Source: JAHEZL01 sp046074525 (GTDB lineage Bacteria > Bacteroidota > Bacteroidia > Flavobacteriales_C > GCA-002722245). From it: a stretch of 21,948 bases of DNA. The translations under genes were made by a program, and so were the position numbers. The DNA lies in the NCBI GenBank assembly GCA_046074525.1, contig JBJTOK010000025.1:1-21948 (forward strand), in the 5' to 3' direction. Of the stretch, positions 1-7,400 are shown piece by piece. Numbering within the stretch: position 1 is the first letter of the stretch; each line of letters opens with the position of its first letter. The notes beneath the pieces were generated by a model. The model searched no databases. It worked only from the letters and a program-made list of their open reading frames with translations, and was not told the origin of the DNA.

Positions 1-141
1 ACTTAATCTTTTGCGACGTAAATCTGAATGAATATCAATAGAATATCGTCCCGATACAGCACATGTCGATAAGCAAGTTTCTAAATTGCCCGATGGAAAT
101 ATCGAGCGATTCGCTTTAGATCGAATGATTAATTGACTTCC
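1..141. repeat. 141-bp terminal direct repeat, left copy
   Basis: These 141 bases are identical to 21808-21948, in the same orientation. They lie inside the transposase gene of the insertion sequence. A perfect match that starts at the first base and ends at the last base of the window is what an assembler leaves when a contig begins and ends at the same k-mer node. 141 is the largest default k-mer of MEGAHIT. The repeat is therefore read as an assembly overlap within an IS, not as a biological repeat of its own. Confidence 0.93.
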
Positions 142-747
142 CAGGCAAGGAACTCTTGCGAATTGATCGTAAATATCTCCTTCTCTGTCTTGAACAAAAA
201 TTATCGTTTGCGCTGATTTTAAAGACTGTTTTGACTTTTCACACGACAATAACCACTTGTTTGATTCTTTGTCCTCAATAGGACGCTTTGTGTAACCTCG
301 CTCATATCTATCGGCAGAATGCTTTGAACGATTCTACATCTGTATATGAGAAAAACCATAAGGAAAGCCGCTAATTGCATCTATCACATAACCAGGATGT
401 ATAAAAAAACCTAAACCATACTCTTTATGCGACATTGGACCAATGAACTCATCCTCCTTTATCCTTCTTCTATGAGAATACAAATTTATCTCCGTAGTAT
501 CTTGTATGCACAAAACGATTCGATGGGATATTCGTTCATTACAAGATTCACTAATTCGCGAAATAATTTTCTCTTCACTCGTTTTGTCATTGTTTAAAAA
601 ACGATACCAACCCATTTGGCTTGAGCGATCATTACTTATTTGACGTACCGAATGCTGAGGCCGATTACAAAGTTCCTCTAGCATTTGTTTAACACGTGTA
701 TCTAATCGCGCGTCAGAAAAACAATTCGTGAATTCAGGACTAAACAT
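1..747 (-). pseudogene. Tn5-like transposase, N-terminal part, interrupted by an in-frame amber codon
   Basis: The reading frame starts at ATG 745-747 and gives 137 residues before TAG at 334-336. The same frame then stays open through position 1 and continues in the segment that ends at 21160. The whole product would be 464 residues with the amber at position 138. Tn5 family features are visible: the N-terminal DARLDTR and WYRFLNN stretch, first catalytic Asp in QDTT (about D83), and second Asp in VQDREGDIYD (about D187, downstream of the stop). Relatives normally have Trp just after the IQ(M/I/L) position, so TGG to TAG is the simplest lesion. Neighbouring genes end in TAG (glmS, aspartate kinase), so amber is a true stop here. 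The change could also be a consensus error or belong to only one IS copy. Confidence 0.8.
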
Positions 748-773
748 TACTTTTTTACCCTAAGCTATAAAAT

Positions 774-793
774 AACTTGTGTATACACGGTAG
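774..793. repeat. Terminal inverted repeat of the IS, transposase-start side
   Basis: These 20 bases are the exact reverse complement of 21160-21179. Together they form the two IS ends. The outermost 19 bases resemble the IS50 outside end, with TATACACAAGT identical. Confidence 0.9.
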
Positions 794-811
794 CTCGGAG
801 GAGAGGGAAGC
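794..811. repeat. 18-bp dispersed repeat flanking the IS (right side)
   Basis: CTCGGAGGAGAGGGAAGC directly abuts the IS end. It is the perfect reverse complement of the sequence abutting the other IS end (21142-21159). It also matches 17 of 18 bases of 16257-16274 (reverse complement), where no IS is present. It lies 17 bp beyond the stop codon of the gene at 829-2157, where a terminator hairpin would be expected. It is probably half of a palindromic intergenic repeat that this IS targets. Confidence 0.7.
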
Positions 812-828
812 AGAGCACAAAGAGATTG

Positions 829-2157
829 CTATTTCTCCACATGATACTCAATTTCCTTTTTCTCCTCTATCATATTACTCACATTCCCGGGATAGCCCTC
901 ATAACCTTTGCGGCCACTGTCTCCCGAGTACCCATTATTCAGATTGAACAATGTGCTTAATATAGTTGGGGAAATCTGGTATCCATAACCTTTTGATCCG
1001 CCATTTCCCGCTTCCCCGCCATTTCCTCCTTTATTATTGATGATAAATACATTTTGGAAGCGGAGAGCGGTTGAATCGCAATGGAAAGTCACGACAGAAC
1101 CATTTCCTCCATAACCTCCCGATCCGCCATGTCCGCCATTTCCACCATAGCTGGAGACTTTCTTATCCCTGTCATCAAAACCATTCCCTCCATAACCACC
1201 CCGGCCACCATTACCACCATTTGCATTAATTTCAATTTTTTGAGTTTCCGGATGAATATAAAAGGTATGGGTTTCTCCACTTGAAGAGATTTTTACAAAT
1301 AACAAATCCTGTTTATTGATTGTTTTTGCTTCGAAATATACATTTATCTCCGGTGCGTTTTCTCCGTTTTTCCCGTCTTCACCATTGGTGCCGGAAGTGC
1401 CGTTCGGATTAGTGGAAGTACCTGAATTTCCGCTGTAGCCAGAGTGGCCATCATTTCCATTTCTGCCATTGAAGTAAAAGGCAAATGTGGAAATGTCGTG
1501 GTATTTTACATACACCGAATCGCTAATGGATGGATTGGCATTTAAACTCACACTCAGGAGAATTGAATCGCTTTGGAAATCGGTTAAATGAAAGGGTAGG
1601 CTATTCCCGCTGATGCTTTGATTGTCATATTTAACAGTGAAATCACTTCTCTTAAGCCATGTCTCATTATTGGGTAAAACAGCCACTGTGGCATCATTCG
1701 ATAGTTTTGTAAACAATGAAAAGGGAATCCCACTTCCATTGGAAACTGTTTTAGGTAGGTCGTAATGAAGAGAGAGAGAAGCAAGGTAGGGAAGGGGAAT
1801 TTCAATGGAATCAGAGAGAAAGCTGAATTCCTTGTGCTGAATTTTTACGAATATTTTTTCTCTCAAAACAACGGCGCGGTATACATCAATTTTCAGTTTC
1901 TTTTTGCTAATCCTGCATGCGGTACTGGTACTGATATTGAAGTTTTTCCAGGTAAAAGGGCCGACTAAAAAATCATCGGCCGACATTTGTGTGCCATCGC
2001 GACCGTCTAAAAGATACGAGATGCTTGCTTCAGGATTGTCTAGAAAGTTAGTGTTTGAAAGCACTAGCGTGAGTTTGGAAAATCTGTTTTTTTGATTTGC
2101 CTGTGCAGCGCCAAATACAAAAAACAGGAGGAGAAGGGTTAGGGTACTTGTTTTCAT
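829..2157 (-). CDS. Secreted protein with collagen-like and glycine-rich repeats
   Basis: The 442-residue product starts with a signal peptide (residues 1-20, cleavage likely after AQA). Residues 21-228 look like beta-rich, Ig-like material without a recognised motif. From 231 to 266 there are Gly-X-Y triplets (GRNGNDGHSGYSGNSGTS and more), the spacing of collagen. After a beta segment (about 268-311) come Gly-Gly-X stretches at 312-353 and 377-393, and a last collagen-like run at 409-425. GGX runs of this kind can pack as polyglycine-II helices; whether they do so here is inference. There is no T9SS tail, lipobox or LPXTG motif, so export is predicted only as far as the periplasm or outer surface. 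The gene is transcribed away from 2246-2749 and points at the IS. The function is unknown; a structural or adhesive surface protein is the best guess. Confidence 0.8.
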   Translation of the reverse strand: MKTSTLTLLLLFFVFGAAQANQKNRFSKLTLVLSNTNFLDNPEASISYLLDGRDGTQMSADDFLVGPFTWKNFNISTSTACRISKKKLKIDVYRAVVLREKIFVKIQHKEFSFLSDSIEIPLPYLASLSLHYDLPKTVSNGSGIPFSLFTKLSNDATVAVLPNNETWLKRSDFTVKYDNQSISGNSLPFHLTDFQSDSILLSVSLNANPSISDSVYVKYHDISTFAFYFNGRNGNDGHSGYSGNSGTSTNPNGTSGTNGEDGKNGENAPEINVYFEAKTINKQDLLFVKISSSGETHTFYIHPETQKIEINANGGNGGRGGYGGNGFDDRDKKVSSYGGNGGHGGSGGYGGNGSVVTFHCDSTALRFQNVFIINNKGGNGGEAGNGGSKGYGYQISPTILSTLFNLNNGYSGDSGRKGYEGYPGNVSNMIEEKKEIEYHVEK

Positions 2158-2217
2158 CTTGGATTGTTTAGTTACGTTGCTTCAGCAAAAACTGGTTAGG
2201 GGTTGAAATATTGTTCT

Positions 2218-2225
2218 TATGTTTG
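2218..2225 (+). promoter_or_regulatory. Probable -7 promoter element (TATGTTTG)
   Basis: The octamer fits the Bacteroidota -7 consensus TAnnTTTG exactly. It sits about 20 bp before ATG 2246 and contains the upstream in-frame ATG at 2219, which argues that translation starts at 2246. A matching -33 TTTG is not clear at the usual distance. Confidence 0.45.
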
Positions 2226-2245
2226 CAAAAATACTCCGCATTCCT

Positions 2246-2749
2246 ATGAAAAATAAAACCATTCTTGTTTTATATTGTTTGTTTGTTGGGATGCTCGGAC
2301 TCTTTACAAGAATGATTACACCTAGCATGGAGGCACTCAACGTGGTGCGTTTTATGGTAGCGAGTCTATTCATTATCGGAGGCATTTATTACTGGTGCTA
2401 CCAAATGTTTATCCGTGAGCTGAAGTATGAATTCCGTATTCGTCCTTTCCTCAAAAAGGGCATGCAGGTGGGGGCACTGGTAGGAATTTTCACCGGATTA
2501 TCTGTTGCTTTGCAATTCCTCATTTTTGGAAATGAAATTCTGGAGGGCAATCTGGCCCTTATTAAAATTGATCCACGCATTAAGCCCGAGCATTTGCAGG
2601 AAGCCATTGATGGAGCTTATCTTTCCAATTCTTGGTGGGTGCTTTCCGCCAAACAGTTTTTCTTTACGTTGGCGACAAGTGCCTTTTATTCGGTGATTGT
2701 AGCTGCACTCTTTAGCTTTCATCCGGATAGAATAAAGGTGAAGAAGTAA
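2246..2749 (+). CDS. Small four-helix membrane protein, DUF4199-like
   Basis: The 167-residue product has four hydrophobic helices at about residues 5-23, 33-55, 72-95 and 138-157. A polar loop of about 40 residues separates helices 3 and 4 (GNEILEGNLALIKIDPRIKP and following), and the end is basic (DRIKVKK). This layout and length resemble the DUF4199 family of Bacteroidota inner-membrane proteins, but no diagnostic motif settles it. ATG 2246 is preferred to ATG 2219 because the latter lies within a probable promoter element. The gene is convergent with 2875-4167 across a large inverted repeat, and divergent from 829-2157. No function is known. Confidence 0.7.
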   Translation: MKNKTILVLYCLFVGMLGLFTRMITPSMEALNVVRFMVASLFIIGGIYYWCYQMFIRELKYEFRIRPFLKKGMQVGALVGIFTGLSVALQFLIFGNEILEGNLALIKIDPRIKPEHLQEAIDGAYLSNSWWVLSAKQFFFTLATSAFYSVIVAALFSFHPDRIKVKK

Positions 2750-2767
2750 TTGATTCTTAAATATAGG

Positions 2768-2860
2768 GCGATAGGTCCTTCCTTCGTGAGGATGACATAC
2801 GCGAGTAATTTTAGAGCCATGAATCACATTTATCCTCCTGACGAAGGAAGGACCTATCGC
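2768..2860. repeat. REP-like inverted repeat between convergent genes (possible bidirectional terminator)
   Basis: The left arm (2768-2792) and right arm (2836-2860) are reverse complements at 24 of 25 positions, including 20 uninterrupted bases (GCGATAGGTCCTTCCTTCGT). The centre is 43 bp. The repeat fills most of the 125-bp gap between two convergent genes. The GACGAAGGAAGGACCT core resembles dispersed palindromes seen in many Bacteroidota genomes. Termination or 3'-end protection is plausible, but there is no clean U-tract. Confidence 0.75.
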
Positions 2861-2874
2861 TCTTCTTGTAATAT

Positions 2875-4167
2875 TTACTTCGCAGAATCTTTATCCTGTA
2901 ACGCTTTCGTTTTCATCGCTTTTATCATTGCATCTCTCATTTCTGCTTCTGCTGTTTGTCGGGTTTTTTCCTCTTCACTGGCTTGACGGGCATTTCTTGC
3001 TGCTTCTTTCTGGGCAGTATTTTGAGCAATGACAGGAATCCCCAGCCAGCCTTCTTTTTTCACGAGACGGATGCTTTTTTTATTGTTAGCAGTGTCGGGA
3101 TAAATAACTTCCATATTTTTTAAATTCCCCTCCCAATTAAGAGTGACGATAGTCTCTTCTTCGTTAATATGTTTATAGTTGATAACGGGAAGATCTATAT
3201 AAGCATTGGTTTCTTCTGAAAATGAATTGTTAAGCATCAGAAAGAGAAAGATAGGAACAGTTCCGAAACAACTGCCTGCTGCTGTAATGATAAGCAGATT
3301 TTTGTCCTGAAATCCTTTGTTCTGGTAGTGTTTGTAGCTTATCGCTGCCGCAACAGCTACGCAAAGTAAAGTAATACAAGTGAAGGAAGTGAAATCGATC
3401 AGTGTAATTTGATAATTATCGTAAATTTTAAATGATAAATAGATCGCCATGATAGCAGGCCAAACCAAAAGATCCCGCCTTTTTTTTATTTTCTTTTCTA
3501 CAGTCCCTTCTTTAAATTCCAGAAAATCTTCTTCTTTCTCCTCCTCGATATTATATCCATTTCCTTTTTCGCCCCGCTCCATATCTGCAGGAGACAGCAG
3601 GATGTCCTTGTCTTTCAACTCCAGATGCACTGTCAGTGCCTGATGAGTCATCCATCGGATTTTCCAGTTTTTATCCTTCAGCAGCAACTTCATTTTGTAA
3701 ATGACCGTCTGGTATTTATGAATGTTGCTATCATCGATCCACCATGACAAAAGATCCACGCTGCGATGGCGCAAGGCATCAATCGGACTCTCCAGTTCCT
3801 TTTCCAGTGTGCGGATGATTTTATCTACAAAAGGAAGATTGCTTTCTTCGCATACCATTTCTTCAAGGCAGTCGGTAACGGCAAAAGGCTTGTCGGATTT
3901 TTTTGCGAGTTCAATAATTCTATTGACTTCTTCAGCAAAGAACTCTCCCCAGTTTTCTATGTCGAGAGCCAGAGCTTCATAAATGACATTCAGCATGCAA
4001 TCTTCATGAGGTTTGAAGCTTCGGCACAAGGCGATCATAGAATCGCGGTTGTTATTGGCATACTCAAGAATGTCGTTCAATAATTTTTCACTTTCCTCTT
4101 CACTCATGTTATAATACACAAGCATGTCGAGCTCAATTTGCAATAATCTATCAATGATGTCAGCCAT
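2875..4167 (-). CDS. Uncharacterised membrane protein with HEAT-like cytoplasmic domain
   Basis: The 430-residue product has no signal peptide. Residues 1-190 are alpha-helical. The stretch around 126-185 (RHRSVDLLSWWIDD, then KDKNWKIRWMTHQALTVHL) looks like paired HEAT-type helices. An acidic/basic linker (about 198-231) leads to three hydrophobic segments at about 232-248, 255-278 and 290-312. A segment of about 65 residues follows (NAYIDLPVINYKHINEEETI onward), and the protein ends in a charged Ala-rich helix (about 385-430), possibly a coiled coil. No enzyme motif is seen. It is divergent from the B12 locus and convergent with 2246-2749, so context gives no role. The start ATG at 4165-4167 is the only sensible one. 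Function unknown; a scaffold or membrane sensor is speculation. Confidence 0.75.
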   Translation of the reverse strand: MADIIDRLLQIELDMLVYYNMSEEESEKLLNDILEYANNNRDSMIALCRSFKPHEDCMLNVIYEALALDIENWGEFFAEEVNRIIELAKKSDKPFAVTDCLEEMVCEESNLPFVDKIIRTLEKELESPIDALRHRSVDLLSWWIDDSNIHKYQTVIYKMKLLLKDKNWKIRWMTHQALTVHLELKDKDILLSPADMERGEKGNGYNIEEEKEEDFLEFKEGTVEKKIKKRRDLLVWPAIMAIYLSFKIYDNYQITLIDFTSFTCITLLCVAVAAAISYKHYQNKGFQDKNLLIITAAGSCFGTVPIFLFLMLNNSFSEETNAYIDLPVINYKHINEEETIVTLNWEGNLKNMEVIYPDTANNKKSIRLVKKEGWLGIPVIAQNTAQKEAARNARQASEEEKTRQTAEAEMRDAMIKAMKTKALQDKDSAK

Positions 4168-4206
4168 CCCTTTTTGCTTAGTTAGTGCTAATTAACAAAA
4201 TCTTTT

Positions 4207-4237
4207 TTTGTTATTGTCATTCAACTTACTACTTTCG
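4207..4237 (+). promoter_or_regulatory. Promoter for the cobalamin riboswitch operon
   Basis: TTTG at 4207-4210 is followed after 19 bp by TACTTTCG at 4230-4237, one mismatch from the Bacteroidota -7 consensus TAnnTTTG with the standard spacing. Transcription would begin near 4243, just upstream of the riboswitch fold, which supports both calls. Confidence 0.65.
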
Positions 4238-4245
4238 CCCGGCAT

Positions 4246-4406
4246 TCGGTTCTTTCATTACTTGTAATGAAGATTAAAAGGGAATCCCGTGAAAATCGGG
4301 GACTGTTCCCGCAACTGTAAGTTCTGCCCGGAAGGGAGGCGTACCAATCTCAGCCACTGTCACGCGACGGGAAGGCGGTACAAAGAACGAGTCAGGAGAC
4401 CTGCCA
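4246..4406 (+). promoter_or_regulatory. Cobalamin (vitamin B12) riboswitch
   Basis: The conserved core of the cobalamin aptamer is present in order: AAAGGGAA near 4277, GGGACTGTTCCCGCAACTGTAA around 4299-4320, GCCACTG near 4353, GGGAAGGC near 4369, and the B12 box AGTCAGGAGACCTGCC at 4390-4405. An outer helix can form between GGTTCTTT (4248-4255) and AAAGAAC (4382-4388). It lies 107 nt before the GTG of a BtuB-like receptor. No clear intrinsic terminator follows, so control probably acts on translation initiation (inference). Adenosylcobalamin or a related corrinoid would repress the downstream operon. Confidence 0.95.
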
Positions 4407-4512
4407 AATGCACATATATTTCAATGCTTCGGGTAAAAAGCAAAGAATGGAAAAGACGCAATTCTTATCTGTTCCCTTTTTATTCCTTGTTTAAAAAATT
4501 AAACCTGCTTCA

Positions 4513-6405
4513 GTGCAAAAAGGAAAAAATATTATTGTTTTTGCTGTGCTCATTGCGATGGGCGCACTTCCTTCTTTTGCCCAGGATACACTGAAGGTTC
4601 AGGAGATCGTTGTCACCTCTAACCGATTACAAAATTTCTCTAGCGGAACAAAAATTCAAACGATAGATAGTGCTGCCATGGCACAGTACAACGCAGGAAA
4701 TCTGGCTGATTTATTGAATAATGAGAGTCCACTGTTTATCAAGTCTTACGGCTTGGGAAGTCTGGCCGTAAGCTCTTTTCGTGGTGGCAATTCCAGTCAG
4801 ACAGCCACTTTATGGAATGGCTTTGCCTTGAATAATCCCATGTATGGTCAGCTCGATTTTGCTTTGGTGCCTGTTGGATTTTCTGATGATGTAAGCATAC
4901 AATACGGCGGTACAGCTGCTTTGTGGGGGAGTGGCGCCGTGGGGGGAGTGGTGCACATGAACAGTCGTCCGAAATTCAATAAGGGATTTTCTGCTGCTGC
5001 AAAATTCAATGCCGGAAGTTTCGGGAATTTGGGTGAGCAGCTTTTGCTGGAATGGAGCGGAAAAAAAATGCTTTCTTCATGGAAGATATTCAATGTGTCG
5101 GCACGCAATGATTTTGAATATTACAATTCAGCACTGGCAGGAAATCCGAAAGTCCGACAATCAAATGCCGAGCGAAAAGCTTACGGAATATTATCTGAAA
5201 ATGCTTTTAAGGTAGGAGAGAGGCAGCAGTTGAATGTAGCTTTCTGGTATCAGTTCAACGACAGGAATATTCCGCCAACAATGACACAGCTCACGAGCGA
5301 CAACAAGCAAAAAGATGAGTTTTATCGTGCTACAGCAAGCTGGCAATACAAGGGAAATAAAGCGAATTACTTTATCCGAACGGCTTATTTTGATGAAGGT
5401 TTGGATTATAATTCTTCCGTGAGTCGCTCACAAACTTCCATCACTGAAGCGGAAATGAGATATGTTTTTTCTTTGGCGCATTCGGTTAACATCGGTGCCA
5501 ATGAAACATTTGCTCGGGCTTCTTCTGAAGGATACGCCAAAACCTTGCAGCAAAACAGGGCTTCGTTGTTTGCTTCCTACAAGTACCAATCAGGAAAAAT
5601 TTCAGCTACCCTTTCTGCACGTGAAGAAATTGTGGATCAACAAATGCTTCCTTTCACTTACTCTTTAGGCGCAGATTATAAAATGAAAAAATGGTTGTCG
5701 GCTAAAATCAGTGTTTCCAAGGTATACCGGGTTCCAACGTTGAACGACTTGTACTGGAATCCGGGCGGAAACCCTGATTTGTTGCCCGAAAGCGGCTATA
5801 GTGAAGATGCAGGTGTGGTGATTCATCTGGAGCAAAAGAAGAAAATTACTTTTCATTTTGAAGGAACATTGTTCAACAGAAATATTGATAACTGGATCAT
5901 CTGGCTGCCTGGTGCGAGCTACTGGAGTCCGCAAAACATGATGAAAGTATGGAGTCGCGGAATGGAATCGGTATCGAAAGTGAGTTTTGAGGGCGGGAAG
6001 CTGAAGTACGGAATTTCTTTGCTGACGAATTATACGGTTTCCACCAACCAGCAGTCGAAAACCGAGGGCGATGCATCTGTTGGCCGACAGCTGATTTACG
6101 TGCCGATGTACAGTGGTCACGCCAAATTGTTTGTTGGATTCAGAGGGTTTTATCTCTCTTACACGCACAGCTATACAGGCTATCGCTACACCTCCACCGA
6201 TAACACACAATACCTCACGCCTTACTACATCGCGAATGTTCATCTCTCTAAAAATATCGACTTAAAAAAAATACAGCTTTCCCTCTTCGCACAAATCGAT
6301 AACCTGTTCAATGCCCAGTATCAGGTGGTATTGAGTCGACCGATGCCGCTGAGGTATTACAATGTCGGACTTTCAATTAAATTCAATCAATCAAAAATCA
6401 AATAA
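4513..6405 (+). CDS. btuB: BtuB-like TonB-dependent outer-membrane receptor for cobalamin
   Basis: The product is 630 residues, close to the length of BtuB. It has a signal peptide (residues 1-23, cleavage at SFA-QD), a TonB-box-like segment (LKVQEIVVTS, 27-36), a plug domain to about residue 152 (YGGTAALWGSGAVGGVVHMN), and a 22-strand-type barrel ending in aromatic-rich strands (RYYNVGLSIKF). There is no SusC-type carboxypeptidase-like N-terminal domain. The start is GTG at 4513: an in-frame stop lies at 4492-4494 and the next ATG (4558) would cut off the signal peptide. The B12 riboswitch upstream and the DUF4465 gene downstream support corrinoid as the substrate. It would import surface-captured B12 into the periplasm using TonB energy. 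The next gene begins 2 nt after the stop. Confidence 0.9.
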   Translation: MQKGKNIIVFAVLIAMGALPSFAQDTLKVQEIVVTSNRLQNFSSGTKIQTIDSAAMAQYNAGNLADLLNNESPLFIKSYGLGSLAVSSFRGGNSSQTATLWNGFALNNPMYGQLDFALVPVGFSDDVSIQYGGTAALWGSGAVGGVVHMNSRPKFNKGFSAAAKFNAGSFGNLGEQLLLEWSGKKMLSSWKIFNVSARNDFEYYNSALAGNPKVRQSNAERKAYGILSENAFKVGERQQLNVAFWYQFNDRNIPPTMTQLTSDNKQKDEFYRATASWQYKGNKANYFIRTAYFDEGLDYNSSVSRSQTSITEAEMRYVFSLAHSVNIGANETFARASSEGYAKTLQQNRASLFASYKYQSGKISATLSAREEIVDQQMLPFTYSLGADYKMKKWLSAKISVSKVYRVPTLNDLYWNPGGNPDLLPESGYSEDAGVVIHLEQKKKITFHFEGTLFNRNIDNWIIWLPGASYWSPQNMMKVWSRGMESVSKVSFEGGKLKYGISLLTNYTVSTNQQSKTEGDASVGRQLIYVPMYSGHAKLFVGFRGFYLSYTHSYTGYRYTSTDNTQYLTPYYIANVHLSKNIDLKKIQLSLFAQIDNLFNAQYQVVLSRPMPLRYYNVGLSIKFNQSKIK

Positions 6406-6407
6406 AC

Positions 6408-7400
6408 ATGAAAACACATTTACTTTCCTTTGCTGCTTTGTGCTTGTCGCTAACGATGGGTGCGCAGGAAACCATCAATTTTGAAAGCTTCTCCCTGCCG
6501 GTAGATAGCTTTTGGGATGGCAGCACAACAACAAAAGATACCGTTTTAAAATTTGGTGGTACTTCTTATTTTGAATTTCCTAATTCTTATCATCCTACGT
6601 ATATGTTTTGGGATGGAGGTTGGGCAGTGAGCAGCAAACAGGATACAGTGAACGGGACATATAAAAACATTTTCAGCTCACGTTCAGGCGCGGGAGTTGA
6701 TGGATCATACAATTACCTGGTAGGGCAACAGGGGTCTACCATCAGTGTCTTTCCAAGAATCATTGATAACAATGGTGCGAAAATCACAGGTTTTTATGTC
6801 AATAATACCACCTATGCTGCAGAAAGCATGAAAAATGGAGATATGATAGCTAAGAAATTTGGAGGTAACAGCGGTAACGACCCTGACTGGTTCCGACTCA
6901 CCATCAAGGCAAATTCTTATCCGGTGGCTAAGAAACAGGATACCCTGGATTTCTATCTGGCCGATTTCCGCTTTGCCAACAATGATTCCGATTATATCTT
7001 GAAGGAGTGGACGTTTGTGGATCTTTCTTCATTCGGCAATACCGATTCCCTTAGCTTTCATTTATCATCAAGTGATGTAGGGTCTTATGGAATGAATACT
7101 CCTGCTTTCTTTTGCCTGGATAACCTTATGTATGATGAGCAATCGGCGGTAAATGAGCATGCTGGTTTTGGTGCTGTGAAATTGTATCCTAACCCTGCGA
7201 ATGATTTGATTAACCTCGATTTCGGGAAAAACATTTCAGCTTTCATAACTGTGTTTGATGCTACAGGGAAGATGGTGTACAGCGAAAGTATGAATGCTTC
7301 AAAAAGCACTATTGACCTGGCTGGCTTTAACAGTGGTGTATATATGGTTTCTGTAACAAGTGACGATTTCATAGCTTCTAACATTTTTATCAAACAATAA
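6408..7400 (+). CDS. DUF4465 surface protein with T9SS type-A sorting tail, probable B12-binding (BtuH-like)
   Basis: The 330-residue product has a signal peptide (1-20, MGAQ-ET) and then a DUF4465 domain (about 24-242). Typical family segments are FYVNNTTYAAESMKNGD (129-145), DWFRLTIKA, DFYLADFRFAN (181-191), LKEWTFVDLSSFG and SSSDVGSYGMNTPAFFCLDN. Residues 257-330 are a T9SS type-A C-terminal domain (KLYPNPAND start, basic end), so the protein should cross the outer membrane by type IX secretion and be anchored outside. DUF4465 proteins in Bacteroides B12 loci are reported to bind B12 at the surface (BtuH, from memory), where they are lipoproteins; here the sorting tail replaces the lipid anchor. 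It lies 2 nt after the receptor gene and overlaps the next gene by 1 nt, under the same riboswitch. B12 binding is inferred, not shown. Confidence 0.88.
   Translation: MKTHLLSFAALCLSLTMGAQETINFESFSLPVDSFWDGSTTTKDTVLKFGGTSYFEFPNSYHPTYMFWDGGWAVSSKQDTVNGTYKNIFSSRSGAGVDGSYNYLVGQQGSTISVFPRIIDNNGAKITGFYVNNTTYAAESMKNGDMIAKKFGGNSGNDPDWFRLTIKANSYPVAKKQDTLDFYLADFRFANNDSDYILKEWTFVDLSSFGNTDSLSFHLSSSDVGSYGMNTPAFFCLDNLMYDEQSAVNEHAGFGAVKLYPNPANDLINLDFGKNISAFITVFDATGKMVYSESMNASKSTIDLAGFNSGVYMVSVTSDDFIASNIFIKQ

Larger units (their letters stand above)
1..793 (-). mobile_element. Tn5/IS50-like insertion sequence (IS4 superfamily), transposase 5' half and one terminal inverted repeat
   Basis: This part carries the N-terminal half of a Tn5-type transposase on the minus strand and ends at 793 in a terminal inverted repeat. 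Read inward, that end is CTACCGTGTATACACAAGT. It matches the IS50 outside end at 14 of 19 positions, including the final 11 bases, which fixes the boundary at 793. Joined to 21160-21948 through the 141-bp overlap, the element would be 1441 bp, a normal size for this group. The two parts may come from one IS or from two direct copies merged at the shared stretch. No 9-bp target duplication links the two flanks. Confidence 0.85.

Noticed and set aside
334..336. TAG read as an amino acid (recoded genome)
   Set aside because: Intact core genes here end in TAG (glmS at 13502-13504, aspartate kinase at 10267-10269), so TAG is a normal stop.
1081..2095. Plus-strand open frames opposite the glycine-rich gene, and GGX-related DNA repeats
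   Set aside because: They arise from the repetitive glycine codons on the minus strand. They lack signal, domain or promoter support and are not a separate tandem-repeat array.
2219..2245. Upstream ATG 2219 as start of the small membrane protein
   Set aside because: It lies inside an exact TAnnTTTG box; ATG 2246 gives a better helix-starting N-terminus.
4289..4594. Open frame through the riboswitch
   Set aside because: Its sequence is the structured aptamer and it overlaps the signal peptide of the receptor in another frame.
5665..6243. 192-residue minus-strand frame inside the receptor gene
   Set aside because: Antisense shadow of a clear coding sequence, with no recognisable domain.
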